A stretch of 40,615 bases of DNA. Source: a virus. The position numbers and the translations under genes are program-made. The DNA lies in the IMG/VR virus record IMGVR_UViG_3300023174_002899, positions 1-40,615 of that record; one strand, 5' to 3'. Of the stretch, positions 31,088 to 38,529 are shown piece by piece; the stretch's first letter is position 1; each line of letters begins with the position of its first letter. The notes under the pieces are model-generated. The model ran no database searches, was not told the DNA's origin, and saw nothing but the letters and a program-made list of their open reading frames with translations.

Positions 31088-31845
31088 TGTTTATTAAACC
31101 AAACATCATCATCTGATGTAAATTTTCTTCCACCTTCACGACCATCTAAATGATAAGAGCGTTTAATGTTTCCTTCTGGATGGTATATCCAGAGTTTATG
31201 TTTGTTCCATCCATCTTCAGAAAATTCTCCATTTGGAGAAATATCATCTTGTAATCTTCCATGAGTTTTATCTTCAATAAATGCTTTGTCTTCAAGCGGT
31301 GGAAGTATAATATCTCTATAATATGAAACTTTGCTAAGATGTGGTCTTTGACTCCATTGAGATGTTTTCATAAAACCATCTTCCAATCCAAACATCAAGT
31401 GATTGTGTGATTCTGGGATTGACGCTTCATGATGAAAACGAACTGTATTAGCCTTTTCATATGCAATTAAATCACAACATTTTTGCCAATCAATTTCTGC
31501 ATCTGGCGTAATGGGTGCATCTCCTTCAACATAAAGAATTGCAGATGTTTGAACTTCATCAATAGTATTACGCATCATTGTGCTTTGATGGCTGTGGTTA
31601 TCAAATATTATTGGAAGAACGTTGTTATATTCATGCAAACATTTCCAAAGAATTTTATTCTTATACTCATTATAGTCTTTTTCACGATTCATTTGTTCTT
31701 GTCGTAATCCATCAATCTGCATTATAATTTCATTTTTAGGAAAATGAACTCTAATACATCTAATAGTCTCATCAATAATATGTGTATTTGGATGGCTTGG
31801 CAAAACAGATGTTGCTAAAATAATAGTTATATCATTTTTATTCAT
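31084..31845 (-). CDS. GT-A-like glycosyltransferase
   Basis: 253 residues. ITIILATSVLPSHP at the N-terminus, EIIMQIDGLR, then TSAILYVEGDAPITPD, with EGD taking the place of the DxD metal site, and downstream RFHHEASIP and HGRLQDDIS. This is the pattern of GT-A-fold transferases of the GT2-like group, although divergent. It overlaps both neighbours in the operon (ATGA and eight bases). Confidence 0.68.
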   Translation of the reverse strand: MNKNDITIILATSVLPSHPNTHIIDETIRCIRVHFPKNEIIMQIDGLRQEQMNREKDYNEYKNKILWKCLHEYNNVLPIIFDNHSHQSTMMRNTIDEVQTSAILYVEGDAPITPDAEIDWQKCCDLIAYEKANTVRFHHEASIPESHNHLMFGLEDGFMKTSQWSQRPHLSKVSYYRDIILPPLEDKAFIEDKTHGRLQDDISPNGEFSEDGWNKHKLWIYHPEGNIKRSYHLDGREGGRKFTSDDDVWFNKQ

Positions 31846-32686
31846 TTATTTGCCTCATTAGTTTTATTCCAAGATCTCTTTTATATTTCATCCACCAGCA
31901 TACCACCTTGTGCATGTTGTGAGGGTATTTATTTAATAGTTCAGGAACTAAGTATCTTAACTCAGCCCAAGTAGAAACAAAACTTACAGGAACATTTTCT
32001 TCAAATATAATATTATAAAAATCAATAGAGTCACCTTTTGAATTAATCTTATCTCCTATTGGAAGGCATAACATTTCTATAGCCTCAAAAAATCTAAAGG
32101 TATCTATTGTTACCGCACCAGAAGGGGCTGGAGCAATCCTAGCGTTGGCAAGGTTGCGATAGTAGTCTATTGGCTGATCGCCCTGTGCAAAGCCTGCTGT
32201 GGGCTTAAAAAGGGTGTTTGGCATTGACTGTATGGCCTTTGATAGTTGCTGCCTTCTTGAATGAGTTATTTGACCACCAAAATATAAATCATAATTCTTA
32301 ATAGGATAGTCTGGCATAAACTGCTTTAAATGTTGGGGAACTCCAATAGGTAATTTATTATATTGCTTATTACTTTCATTAGGATACTGAATCCATATTT
32401 CAATGTTAGGATGATTAATCTTTTTTATATCAAATCTACTTTCTTCATCTCCAGTGATGAACAAAAGCACCCTTGATATATTTTGTATTTCTTTATTTAT
32501 ATTTTCTTCATGTCCAAGACTTTGTGGTCCAGGAACAATAACAAAGCCTCTGTCAACTTTTGGAATAGAAGTAACCTTAACCTGATCAATTTCATACTTA
32601 TCAAATACTTCTTTTAATAAACCATAGTCCCATTTGTCATTAGCATAGTCTTTACCATTATGAGAATATAAATAGGCTCTAATCAT
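31838..32686 (-). CDS. Exostosin-like glycosyltransferase
   Basis: About 282 residues from the ATG at 32686 (MIRAYLYSHNGKD), which overlaps the upstream TGA as ATGA; a GTG at 32701 is in frame. The region YDLYFGGQITHSRRQQL followed by RNLANARIAPAPSGA and TFRFFEAIEMLCLPIGD matches the exostosin/GT47-type donor domain (FxGxxxxxxR...R...FxEAxxxGCIPV). Likely transfers a sugar during glycan assembly. Confidence 0.72.
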   Translation of the reverse strand: MIRAYLYSHNGKDYANDKWDYGLLKEVFDKYEIDQVKVTSIPKVDRGFVIVPGPQSLGHEENINKEIQNISRVLLFITGDEESRFDIKKINHPNIEIWIQYPNESNKQYNKLPIGVPQHLKQFMPDYPIKNYDLYFGGQITHSRRQQLSKAIQSMPNTLFKPTAGFAQGDQPIDYYRNLANARIAPAPSGAVTIDTFRFFEAIEMLCLPIGDKINSKGDSIDFYNIIFEENVPVSFVSTWAELRYLVPELLNKYPHNMHKVVCWWMKYKRDLGIKLMRQINE

Positions 32687-33300
32687 TTTAAAATTTTCCA
32701 CAACTTTTCTTCTACAACAAGTTTACCGATTAAATCTTCGTCTATGTATGATGGATTATGTGCATGTGATATCTGTGAGTTGTACATTTTTATTGCATCA
32801 ATTTTATGTTGTGTAAAGTTAATACTAACATTTTCTAAAGTATGGTTTGATTCAAAGATTCTTAATCTTGTTCTATGTAATTCTGGATATAATAATCTAT
32901 ATGGTAACTCAGCATAAACAAAATATGTTTTATTAAAATCTTTCATTAAATTGAATAAAGTATCTGATAAAAAAACATGATCTGGATGATGAATTCCCAA
33001 TGGAATATATACATTGTCAAAATTTATTATAGTATTTTTTATCCAATTAATTAAATCATCTTCATTCTGTTTTCCATAAACATCATCTAATAAGTCTCCA
33101 TTAATAACTTTAGCATTAATCATAGAGCAGGCCTCAAAATGTTCTTGTCTTAATGTACTATGTTTCTTATATCCAATATCATCTGTTGGTATACCAGCAA
33201 ATGCGGATGCAATAGTAAAATTATGATCATTATCAATGATATAATCGCCTAAAGAAAAAATTGCATCGTCTGTGTGTGGAGAAAAAATAAGACTACTCAT
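32683..33300 (-). CDS. PIG-L/LmbE-family deacetylase
   Basis: About 205 residues from the ATG at 33300 (MSSLIFSPHTDD). SPHTDDAIFSLG gives the His9 and Asp11-Asp12 zinc/catalytic residues (P-H-x-D-D), and HHPDHVFLSD supplies the second His pair. Members remove acetyl groups from N-acetylglucosamine-containing molecules; in Actinobacteria the family includes MshB and Mca of mycothiol metabolism. In this operon it probably deacetylates an amino sugar on a glycan. Confidence 0.85.
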   Translation of the reverse strand: MSSLIFSPHTDDAIFSLGDYIIDNDHNFTIASAFAGIPTDDIGYKKHSTLRQEHFEACSMINAKVINGDLLDDVYGKQNEDDLINWIKNTIINFDNVYIPLGIHHPDHVFLSDTLFNLMKDFNKTYFVYAELPYRLLYPELHRTRLRIFESNHTLENVSINFTQHKIDAIKMYNSQISHAHNPSYIDEDLIGKLVVEEKLWKILK

Positions 33301-34000
33301 AAAATAAATGAACCTCATGTTGATAGTCAAGCAGTACTTCTTTGTAACCCAATTCTTTTATCCATTGTCTAAGATTATATAAGTATTCATTCCATTGCTG
33401 TAGCATAAACTCAGGGTGTCCAGATAGCCATATCTTAGGCTTATATTCTTTAAGAACCTTCTCAGCCCCTCCTAAGACTCGCCATTCACTACCCTCTACA
33501 TCTAAAGAAATTGCGGTAGGTGGTTTAATACCGTGATCATAAACACATGAATCTATAGTAATCTGACCATATGAATCACCTTCAAGATATAACTCTTTAA
33601 ATCCATGTGCTGCTATAAGTTCATTATCAACTTCTGGTGGCCATTCGTTATAATAGATACGTGCAAGACTGTTTATTTTATCAGATGCAAATCCAGGAAT
33701 AGATACCATTGGAATTTTTAAATTATTAGCAGACCATGTTATTGGAAAGTGTGACCAGACCTTTGGATTAGGTTCAAATAAAACTACTTCTGCTCCCCAC
33801 ATTTGACATAATGCAGTCATTTCACCTTCTTCTGCACCAACATAATAAATAACATCACCTTTACCAAGATTGTTGTGCATTGATTTAAGCCTTAATTTTT
33901 CCCAACCTGCTTCGCTATGCCATTCTGGTCTATCTGCACGATGTTTTGGAAGAACCATTTCAAACTCTCCGTTTAAAATTGTCTTAATCATTTCTGTCAT
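33293..34000 (-). CDS. FkbM-family methyltransferase
   Basis: 235 residues. Motif I is VIYYVGAEEGEMTALC, followed by EVVLFEPNP (acidic end of strand 2), and the FkbM core PTAISLDVEGSEWRVLGGAEK with KIWLSGHPEFM. FkbM enzymes O-methylate sugars or polyketides with SAM. ATGA overlap upstream and an eight-base overlap downstream, so fully within the operon. Confidence 0.88.
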   Translation of the reverse strand: MTEMIKTILNGEFEMVLPKHRADRPEWHSEAGWEKLRLKSMHNNLGKGDVIYYVGAEEGEMTALCQMWGAEVVLFEPNPKVWSHFPITWSANNLKIPMVSIPGFASDKINSLARIYYNEWPPEVDNELIAAHGFKELYLEGDSYGQITIDSCVYDHGIKPPTAISLDVEGSEWRVLGGAEKVLKEYKPKIWLSGHPEFMLQQWNEYLYNLRQWIKELGYKEVLLDYQHEVHLFYE

Positions 34001-34506
34001 TTCATTGCCTCAACAAAATAAAACTCATGTTCTCTTGTGTCAATTTCGTATATTTTTTCATTTGAATATACTGTTTGTTTAAAGTTTGTTTCAGCAACAT
34101 TATTAAAGCCAACAGCCTGTAATTTATATTGTAACGCCTTGCTTGTTAGTAGCGATGCTGATTGTGAATACCAAGTTAGCCATGCAGAAAATCTTTTATC
34201 TAGATCATCTTCAGAATTAGGGAAAAAATTAATATTATTATTCTTATATGCATCAAACCCAGAGACTATATCTGGAAGGCTAATTCTTACAACTCCACTT
34301 GGTTTTAAAACCCTATAAAATTCTGATAATACCTTTTCAATATTGTGATATTTAACACAACAAATTATTGCATGACAAACAAGAATATCACAAGAGTTGT
34401 CAGTTATTGAACTTAAATCCCTGTGTTCAGTTTTAAATTCTGGATCAAGGTCTATGTTAACCCAATCAGATGGCTGTATACTTCCACATCCAAAGTTTAT
34501 ATTCAT
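33997..34506 (-). CDS. Class I SAM methyltransferase (Methyltransf_11-like)
   Basis: 169 residues. NINFGCGSIQPSDWVNIDLDP is motif I and II of the predicted-SAM-methyltransferase group, then SCDILVCHAIICC (motif post-II), and FYRVLKPSGVVRISLPD. Slightly short compared with the usual 200 or so. The W-VNIDL form is common in glycan-cluster methyltransferases. ATGA overlaps on both sides. Confidence 0.85.
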   Translation of the reverse strand: MNINFGCGSIQPSDWVNIDLDPEFKTEHRDLSSITDNSCDILVCHAIICCVKYHNIEKVLSEFYRVLKPSGVVRISLPDIVSGFDAYKNNNINFFPNSEDDLDKRFSAWLTWYSQSASLLTSKALQYKLQAVGFNNVAETNFKQTVYSNEKIYEIDTREHEFYFVEAMK

Positions 34507-35432
34507 TTGTTTTCCATATAAAAATCAACTATTTCTTTCATTGTGTCTCTCATGGTGTGTTCTGGCTTCCATCCAGTTTTTTCGTGTAGTAAGGATGAAT
34601 TCATAAATTGTTTTTTAATTTCAAAGCCATCACTTTCAACTATCTCATGTCTAACTTTTTTACCAATGACATCTTGTACAATATTAAATACTTCAAGGGT
34701 AGAGTATCTTTCACCAGATGATATATTAAATGATGGAATATTGTTTGTTGTTTCTCCGTATGTAAGTATGTTTGAGTATGCTGATACAACATCTTTAACA
34801 TTTATATACTCTCTGATATCTCTACCAGCATTTCTTATGGTAAACAACACATCGTTTTTATATGCCCTTACAATTCCAGGGATCAATCGTTGAATATTAT
34901 TATCACCAGTTCCATAGATGTTGCATGCACGAGTAGTTATAACAGGCATATTGTAAGTATTCCTATAAGAGTTACAAATGATATCTGTGATTGATTTAGA
35001 GGCATCATATGGATAAACTCCATTTAAAATATGATCTTCAAAGTATTCATCTTTAGTTAATTCACCATATGCTTTATCGCTAGATGCAACAATAATTGAT
35101 TTACATTTTTTGTACTCTCTTAATGATTCAAGAACATTGAGTGTGCCAACTACGTTTGTATAAAAAGTACTGTATGGGTACTTAATTGAGTCATAGGCTT
35201 GTGTTTGTGCTGCAAGATGAATAAAATAATCTGGTCTTGACTTTTCTATAAAGAAATCAATGTCTGTTTTATTATTAATACTTCCATATACCTTGTTTAC
35301 ATTTTTAGAAAGTTCTGTACGGCTATGCTCATCCTTTAATAATACAAAAACATCCCAGCCCAAAGAAAGATAGTGGTTTGATAAATGAGAACCAAGCAGT
35401 CCAGTTGCTCCAGTAATCGCTATGCTCTTCAC
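34503..35432 (-). CDS. NAD-dependent nucleotide-sugar epimerase/dehydratase
   Basis: About 309 residues, extended SDR family. GATGLLGSH is the NAD-binding loop, HLAAQTQAYDS and IIVASSDKAYG follow, and YDASKS carries the catalytic Tyr-x-x-x-Lys. The sequence (SSDKAYG, YDASK, RACNIYGTGD) is closest in feel to CDP-glucose or GDP-mannose 4,6-dehydratases. GTG at 35432 in a TAGTG overlap is the preferred start; upstream in-frame codons lie inside the preceding gene. It would supply an unusual deoxy-sugar donor for the operon's transferases. Confidence 0.88.
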   Translation of the reverse strand: MKSIAITGATGLLGSHLSNHYLSLGWDVFVLLKDEHSRTELSKNVNKVYGSINNKTDIDFFIEKSRPDYFIHLAAQTQAYDSIKYPYSTFYTNVVGTLNVLESLREYKKCKSIIVASSDKAYGELTKDEYFEDHILNGVYPYDASKSITDIICNSYRNTYNMPVITTRACNIYGTGDNNIQRLIPGIVRAYKNDVLFTIRNAGRDIREYINVKDVVSAYSNILTYGETTNNIPSFNISSGERYSTLEVFNIVQDVIGKKVRHEIVESDGFEIKKQFMNSSLLHEKTGWKPEHTMRDTMKEIVDFYMENK

Positions 35433-36388
35433 TATATACCCAACTCTCTGATTATTGCATCCCATCTGTGTACATAGGTATGTTCTTTCTTTGTTCTTTC
35501 ATGCCCACTAACTCTTATGCTTTCTCTTGACACTCCATCAAAAAGATATTGATCTATTTTTGTTTTTAAATCATCAAAGTTTCCATGTTCATAAAAAATA
35601 ATTTCTTTGTTATCTTCAAAATATTCTTCAAGGCCTTTGATGCGAGGGTAAATAGTAAAGCCACCACGACCAGTGCTTTCAAATAGCCTATCACTAGTGT
35701 AGTAAGGATAGTTAAAGTTAATATTAAGACTGTCTCCTATTGCTACCTTGCTTTTTGCGTAGATACGATTTAACGCATCTCCACGAACAGTTCCAGTATC
35801 ACCATCTCCACCAACATGAAGGAATCTTTTGCCATACGTTTTTCTTAAAAATTCTATTAGTTCTGGGCGATATTTATGTTCATGGTGATACCCTTTACTT
35901 CCAACAAATATTACATCATTCTCAAAATTATTAATATCATAATCAGAATGTATATAACATTCTTTATCATAAACACCAGCAGGAATAAAGTGTCCTTTTA
36001 CATTTGTGTTTTCATTAAACCAATTAGCCATCAGTTTATCAACTGTAAAGAAGTGACCAATTGTTTTATAAAAATTATCATTCTCTAAATCTTTTTGTCG
36101 TTCAATTCCAAACCATAAATCAAGATGGTATGTCATGGTAGGAATGCCAGCAGAGTTTGATTGTCTTAGTACTTCATCCATTGGAATTGATCCTGGGGTA
36201 TTCCATCTATGTGTGTGAACCCATATAAATAGGTTTGACTGTAATGCCCTCTTTAATATCTGCTCGCTTGTTGCTTTCTTTTCCTGCAATTTTTCAACGG
36301 TATGTCCAAGAGACTCTAAAGACTTAGCATGGTGATTTTCACTGCTATAAGGAACTTCAAAGTTACCAAGAAAAACTATGTTAGCCAT
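35432..36388 (-). CDS. Glycosyltransferase (GT1/GT4-like, DUF3880-type)
   Basis: 318 residues. N-terminal ANIVFLGNFEVPYSSENHHAKS, a middle TYHLDLWFGIERQ and IGHFFTVDKLMANWF, then VIFVGSKGYHHEHKYRP and the acceptor/donor part DRLFESTGRGGFTIYPRIKGLEEYF, in which GRGGF and the following Glu correspond to the donor site of bacterial glycosyltransferases. First transferase of the operon, starting in a TAATG overlap with the IscA-like gene. Confidence 0.8.
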   Translation of the reverse strand: MANIVFLGNFEVPYSSENHHAKSLESLGHTVEKLQEKKATSEQILKRALQSNLFIWVHTHRWNTPGSIPMDEVLRQSNSAGIPTMTYHLDLWFGIERQKDLENDNFYKTIGHFFTVDKLMANWFNENTNVKGHFIPAGVYDKECYIHSDYDINNFENDVIFVGSKGYHHEHKYRPELIEFLRKTYGKRFLHVGGDGDTGTVRGDALNRIYAKSKVAIGDSLNINFNYPYYTSDRLFESTGRGGFTIYPRIKGLEEYFEDNKEIIFYEHGNFDDLKTKIDQYLFDGVSRESIRVSGHERTKKEHTYVHRWDAIIRELGI

Positions 36389-36732
36389 TAATGAAAACTA
36401 TCTCCACAGGAGCATGATCCATCAGCATTAGGATTATCAATGGTAAAGCCTTGCTTATCAATCTTATCTTCAAAATCCATAACAGCACCATTTAGGTATG
36501 GGACAGACATCTTGTCTATTCTTAAATCAAATCCTTCATAGTTAAATATAGAATCATCTTCATTAGCATCGTAATCAAACATGGTTTGGTATCTTAATCC
36601 AGAGCAACCACCAGGTTGAACAGAAAGACGAAGAAACAGTTTTTTGTCTGGAATTGCAACCTGAGACTCTTGAATTAGTTCAGCAACTTTTAGTTGCGCT
36701 GCTTCACTTAGTTGCATTTGTTTGAACCTCAT
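36388..36732 (-). CDS. A-type Fe-S cluster carrier (IscA/ErpA/HesB-like)
   Basis: About 114 residues from the ATG at 36732 (MRFKQMQLSEAAQ), which has GAGGGCAG seven bases upstream; the ATG at 36717 is possible too. The three family cysteines are present: Cys43 in PGGCSG and the C-terminal GSCSCGDSF. The protein would accept and deliver Fe-S clusters. Possible clients here are the WhiB protein and the Cas4-like nuclease, both cluster-binding. Phage IscA/HesB homologues are known in marine phages. Coupled by overlap to the 77-residue gene upstream and the glycosyltransferase downstream. Confidence 0.9.
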   Translation of the reverse strand: MRFKQMQLSEAAQLKVAELIQESQVAIPDKKLFLRLSVQPGGCSGLRYQTMFDYDANEDDSIFNYEGFDLRIDKMSVPYLNGAVMDFEDKIDKQGFTIDNPNADGSCSCGDSFH

Positions 36733-36934
36733 TCTGCCCTCTTGCAATTGCTGCTGATATTTCAAATGCTTTTTGTGTTCTACGTGATTTGTTTAAACCT
36801 TTTGCTTTCCATAATACCGAAGTACCCTCAATATCTACAGCAATTTGATCTCTAATTTCTTTGACCGTAAACACTATAAATTCCCAAATTTCTTCTTTTT
36901 GTTTCTCTGTAAGTTCTTCTGTCCAGTTACTCAT
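36704..36934 (-). CDS. Small helical protein
   Basis: About 76 residues from the ATG at 36934 (MSNWTEELTEKQKEE); GAGG lies six bases upstream. Mainly helical and charged (WEFIVFTVKEIRDQ, then RRTQKAFEISAAIARGQ). No family recognised. It overlaps genes on both sides, linking the zinc miniprotein to the IscA-like gene. Confidence 0.65.
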   Translation of the reverse strand: MSNWTEELTEKQKEEIWEFIVFTVKEIRDQIAVDIEGTSVLWKAKGLNKSRRTQKAFEISAAIARGQNEVQTNATK

Positions 36935-37028
36935 CTTCATCCTCAAAATCTCTCAGGGCACTTGAATTGCTAAAGCAATTACTACAATCATTATTAACCA
37001 ATCTGCCACCACAGTAGTCACAAAACAT
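36927..37028 (-). CDS. 33-residue zinc-ribbon miniprotein
   Basis: MFCDYCGGRLVNNDCSNCF has CxxC...CxxC, a compact zinc ribbon, followed by an acidic tail (DFEDEDE). The ATG at 37028 is six bases after TATCAT of a TGGTATCAT element, so the mRNA may be leaderless; no good ribosome site exists. Longer in-frame starts would run through the tRNA genes and are rejected. Confidence 0.68.
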   Translation of the reverse strand: MFCDYCGGRLVNNDCSNCFSNSSALRDFEDEDE

Positions 37029-37034
37029 ACTTCT

Positions 37035-37043
37035 ATGATACCA
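37035..37043 (-). promoter_or_regulatory. Extended -10 for the 33-residue zinc protein
   Basis: On the minus strand TGG-TATCAT, then six bases (AGAAGT), then ATG. The -35 position falls in the end of tRNA-Glu (TTCTCT) and is poor. The spacing equals that of the four better leaderless promoters to the right. Confidence 0.45.
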
Positions 37044-37048
37044 GATCG

Positions 37049-37120
37049 TATCTCCAGAGAGAATTGAACTCTCGTTTACACCGTGAAAGGGTGTTGTCCT
37101 AACCACTAGACGATGGAGAC
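37049..37120 (-). tRNA. tRNA-Glu (UUC)
   Basis: 72 bases; acceptor GTCTCCA pairs with TGGAGAT, T-arm GAGAG-TTCAATT-CTCTC, anticodon loop CTTTCAC with anticodon TTC. CCA is not encoded. Confidence 0.93.
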
Positions 37121-37121
37121 G

Positions 37122-37197
37122 TGGAGCGGAAGACGAGACTTGAACTCGCAACAATCTGCTTGGAAGGCAGAAACTCTACCAATTGAGTTACTTCCGC
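37122..37197 (-). tRNA. tRNA-Gly (UCC), CCA encoded
   Basis: 76 bases; acceptor GCGGAAG pairs with CTTCCGC, discriminator T, encoded CCA. Anticodon stem TCTGC/GCAGA around loop CTTCCAA, anticodon TCC. It begins almost directly upstream of tRNA-Glu. Confidence 0.93.
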
Positions 37198-37202
37198 ATT
37201 CG

Positions 37203-37275
37203 CTGGTCTGGCAGGGCACGATCCTGCGACATCCGAATTAACAGTTCGGCACTCTACCAACTGAGTTACAGACCA
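37203..37275 (-). tRNA. tRNA-Asn (GUU)
   Basis: 73 bases; acceptor TGGTCTG pairs with CAGACCA, anticodon stem CCGAA/TTCGG around CTGTTAA, anticodon GTT. T-arm GCAGG-ATCGTGC-CCTGC. CCA not encoded. Confidence 0.93.
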
Positions 37276-37279
37276 ATAG

Positions 37280-37353
37280 TACAGCAGGTAGGACTTGAAC
37301 CTACGATAGCCGAATTATGAGTTCGGTGCCTTGACCAACTTGGCTACTGCTGC
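37280..37353 (-). tRNA. tRNA with CAU anticodon (Met, or Ile if lysidine-modified)
   Basis: 74 bases; acceptor GCAGCAG pairs with CTGCTGT, anticodon stem CCGAA/TTCGG around CTCATAA, T-arm GTAGG-TTCAAGT-CCTAC. The stem has no initiator G-C triplet (GGG/CCC), so it is not initiator tRNA. Elongator Met and tRNA-Ile2 (AUA) cannot be separated from sequence alone; the latter would suit an AT-rich phage. Confidence 0.88.
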
Positions 37354-37360
37354 TTAAAAA

Positions 37361-37507
37361 CTATCCTCTAGCAATTTTAGCAGCAAGTATTCTCATTCCA
37401 AGAGCATTAGCAATACTATTTTCAATTTCAATAGCCTCAATTTCTTTGGCTATTTGTTCTCTAATTTCTTTAATATGCATTTCTAATGTTTTTTCCACTT
37501 TATCCAC
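37361..37507 (-). CDS. Small helical protein
   Basis: 48 residues, GTG start at 37507 (a second GTG three codons on is possible). MDKVEKTLEMHIKEIREQIA and EIEAIEIENSIANALGMRI form one or two amphipathic charged helices, probably a coiled coil. It ends eight bases before the tRNA cluster. Function unknown. Confidence 0.58.
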   Translation of the reverse strand: MDKVEKTLEMHIKEIREQIAKEIEAIEIENSIANALGMRILAAKIARG

Positions 37508-37517
37508 CCAATCTATT

Positions 37518-37670
37518 TTAGTTATCTGCTCTCACATCTGAACTCTTTAAATAAAATACCAATGTCATTTTTAACCCACAAGGACAATGAAAGTTATAAT
37601 CTAACTCTTTATGGATTTCCATAGTAATCTTTGTGCTACAAGCATCACAGACAAACTCATAGGTATGCAT
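37518..37670 (-). CDS. 50-residue zinc-ribbon miniprotein
   Basis: MHTYEFVCDACSTKITME and DYNFHCPCGLKMTLVFYL give CxxC...CxC, a zinc ribbon or rubredoxin-like knuckle. TAATG overlap with the gene upstream. Function unknown; it belongs to the run of zinc miniproteins in this part of the genome. Confidence 0.7.
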   Translation of the reverse strand: MHTYEFVCDACSTKITMEIHKELDYNFHCPCGLKMTLVFYLKSSDVRADN

Positions 37671-37768
37671 TACTTGTCTTCCTTTTCCCAAACGATTTTA
37701 CCATCTTTCCAGACTGGCCAATATCCAAGACTTCTCCAGTCCATGGTCATAATCTTAGGTTCTTTCAC
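37670..37768 (-). CDS. 32-residue small protein
   Basis: GTG start at 37768 in a TAGTG overlap; WRSLGYWPVWKDGKIVWEKEDK is Trp-rich and hairpin-like. The overlaps at both ends support translation even though the product is tiny. No family recognised. Confidence 0.55.
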   Translation of the reverse strand: MKEPKIMTMDWRSLGYWPVWKDGKIVWEKEDK

Positions 37769-37851
37769 TAATCAACCTTATATGTCATTACAAAATAACA
37801 TGCAACGTATCCCAACACAAATGCTGGAATTAACAATAAAGCATTAATCAT
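37768..37851 (-). CDS. 27-residue single-span membrane peptide
   Basis: MINALLLIPAFVLGYVACYF plus a short tail (VMTYKVD) is one transmembrane helix. Its ATG overlaps the end of the 51-residue membrane protein and its TAG overlaps the next GTG, so it is read as part of a coupled chain. Confidence 0.5.
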   Translation of the reverse strand: MINALLLIPAFVLGYVACYFVMTYKVD

Positions 37852-37999
37852 GTTGTTTTTTTTCTGCTTTTTTAAAGATAGCGTGAATGCCAAAGAAAGC
37901 AGTACCAACAATGACCGTCATGCCCAAAACCAAAGCGGTAGCAAAGCAGATATTGATAGTAAATGTAGCAAGGGACTCAACCCATGGATATAGTTTCAT
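37844..37999 (-). CDS. 51-residue membrane protein read from a leaderless-type promoter
   Basis: MKLYPWVESLATFTINICFA followed by TALVLGMTVIVGTAFFGIHAIF forms one long or two short membrane spans, with a basic tail (KKAEKKQHD). The ATG is six bases after TATACT of a consensus promoter, so the first base of the mRNA should be the A of the ATG. First gene of the coupled chain running towards the tRNAs. Confidence 0.68.
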   Translation of the reverse strand: MKLYPWVESLATFTINICFATALVLGMTVIVGTAFFGIHAIFKKAEKKQHD

Positions 38000-38005
38000 C
38001 TATCT

Positions 38006-38034
38006 AGTATACCAAACACAATGACTTGGGTCAA
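38006..38034 (-). promoter_or_regulatory. Leaderless-type promoter (TTGACC-17-TATACT)
   Basis: Minus strand: TTGACC at 38034-38029, 17-base spacer, TGG-TATACT with the -10 at 38011-38006, then AGATAG and ATG at 37999. It overlaps the stop codon of the upstream gene. Confidence 0.82.
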
Positions 38035-38219
38035 TGACATATGATGCAGTAGAAAGGGGTTCTCATATTATTTTCGGATATGATAAATACCCTAGAGCAT
38101 TTTATGCATGTTGCTCTTATGAGACCATTTTCAATGTGCTCTGATTTAATAGACATTGATCGTGTGTAGTATATTTTTGTTAGATACCAAGTAATTGCTA
38201 TAGCGAGTAAAATTGTCAT
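38031..38219 (-). CDS. Membrane-anchored zinc-ribbon protein
   Basis: 62 residues: N-terminal span (MTILLAIAITWYLTKIYY), then ATCIKCSRVFIIS and FYCIICH, giving CxxC...CxxC(H). A zinc ribbon held at the membrane. Leaderless-type promoter six bases upstream. Function unknown. Confidence 0.7.
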   Translation of the reverse strand: MTILLAIAITWYLTKIYYTRSMSIKSEHIENGLIRATCIKCSRVFIISENNMRTPFYCIICH

Positions 38220-38225
38220 ACATTT

Positions 38226-38254
38226 AGTATATCAAGGTTTGGCGATAAAAGCAA
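38226..38254 (-). promoter_or_regulatory. Leaderless-type promoter (TTGCTT-17-TATACT)
   Basis: Minus strand: TTGCTT at 38254-38249, 17 bases, TGA-TATACT with -10 at 38231-38226, then six bases to the ATG at 38219. An AGGTTTG element (plus orientation, 38235-38241) lies inside the spacer, where a repressor could act. Confidence 0.72.
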
Positions 38255-38307
38255 GGCGCAAAATAGGTTTTAAGTTCGGCGAAATATAGAAATATCAAAC
38301 CTCCCTA

Positions 38308-38321
38308 TGCCCTAAAGGGCA
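38308..38321 (-). other. Short perfect hairpin after the 35-residue zinc-finger gene
   Basis: TGCCC-TTTA-GGGCA directly after the stop at 38322-38324. There is no T-run, so it is a poor intrinsic terminator; it may protect an mRNA end. An AGGTTTG copy (minus orientation, 38296-38302) follows. Confidence 0.35.
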
Positions 38322-38429
38322 CTATCGGTGAGTAGTCTTCATATGCCTAAATAAAGAATCGTGAGCAAATATACCCCATCTAAGTTCCCACTCTTTATTG
38401 CAGGTAGGACAGATTATTATCCTAGTCAT
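38322..38429 (-). CDS. 35-residue C2H2 zinc-finger miniprotein
   Basis: MTRIIICPTCNKEW then FRHMKTTHR: CxxC and HxxxxH, the classical C2H2 finger spacing with WELRWGIFAHDSL between. Such single fingers occur in actinophages. The ATG at 38429 overlaps the upstream stop (ATGACTAG). A longer frame from 38537 is rejected because a better zinc gene occupies that stretch in another frame. Confidence 0.68.
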   Translation of the reverse strand: MTRIIICPTCNKEWELRWGIFAHDSLFRHMKTTHR

Positions 38430-38529
38430 TTTTATTAACGCACCATAATTTTCCTGGAAGCCATTGATGGGTTTCGTAAAAGTCTTCTTCAAATTCTGAC
38501 ATATTACATTCATTACATTTAGTATCCAT
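38422..38529 (-). CDS. 35-residue Cys-containing miniprotein
   Basis: MDTKCNECNMSEFEEDFYE, then THQWLPGKLWCVNKND: CxxC followed much later by a single Cys with His before it, a possible zinc site. ATG at 38529 overlaps the end of the upstream gene and its own end overlaps the next ATG. Confidence 0.58.
   Translation of the reverse strand: MDTKCNECNMSEFEEDFYETHQWLPGKLWCVNKND

Noticed and set aside
37029-37154. Longer N-terminus for the zinc miniprotein at 37028
   Set aside because: The in-frame extension would run through tRNA-Glu and into tRNA-Gly; the ATG at 37028 with its -10 is a better start.
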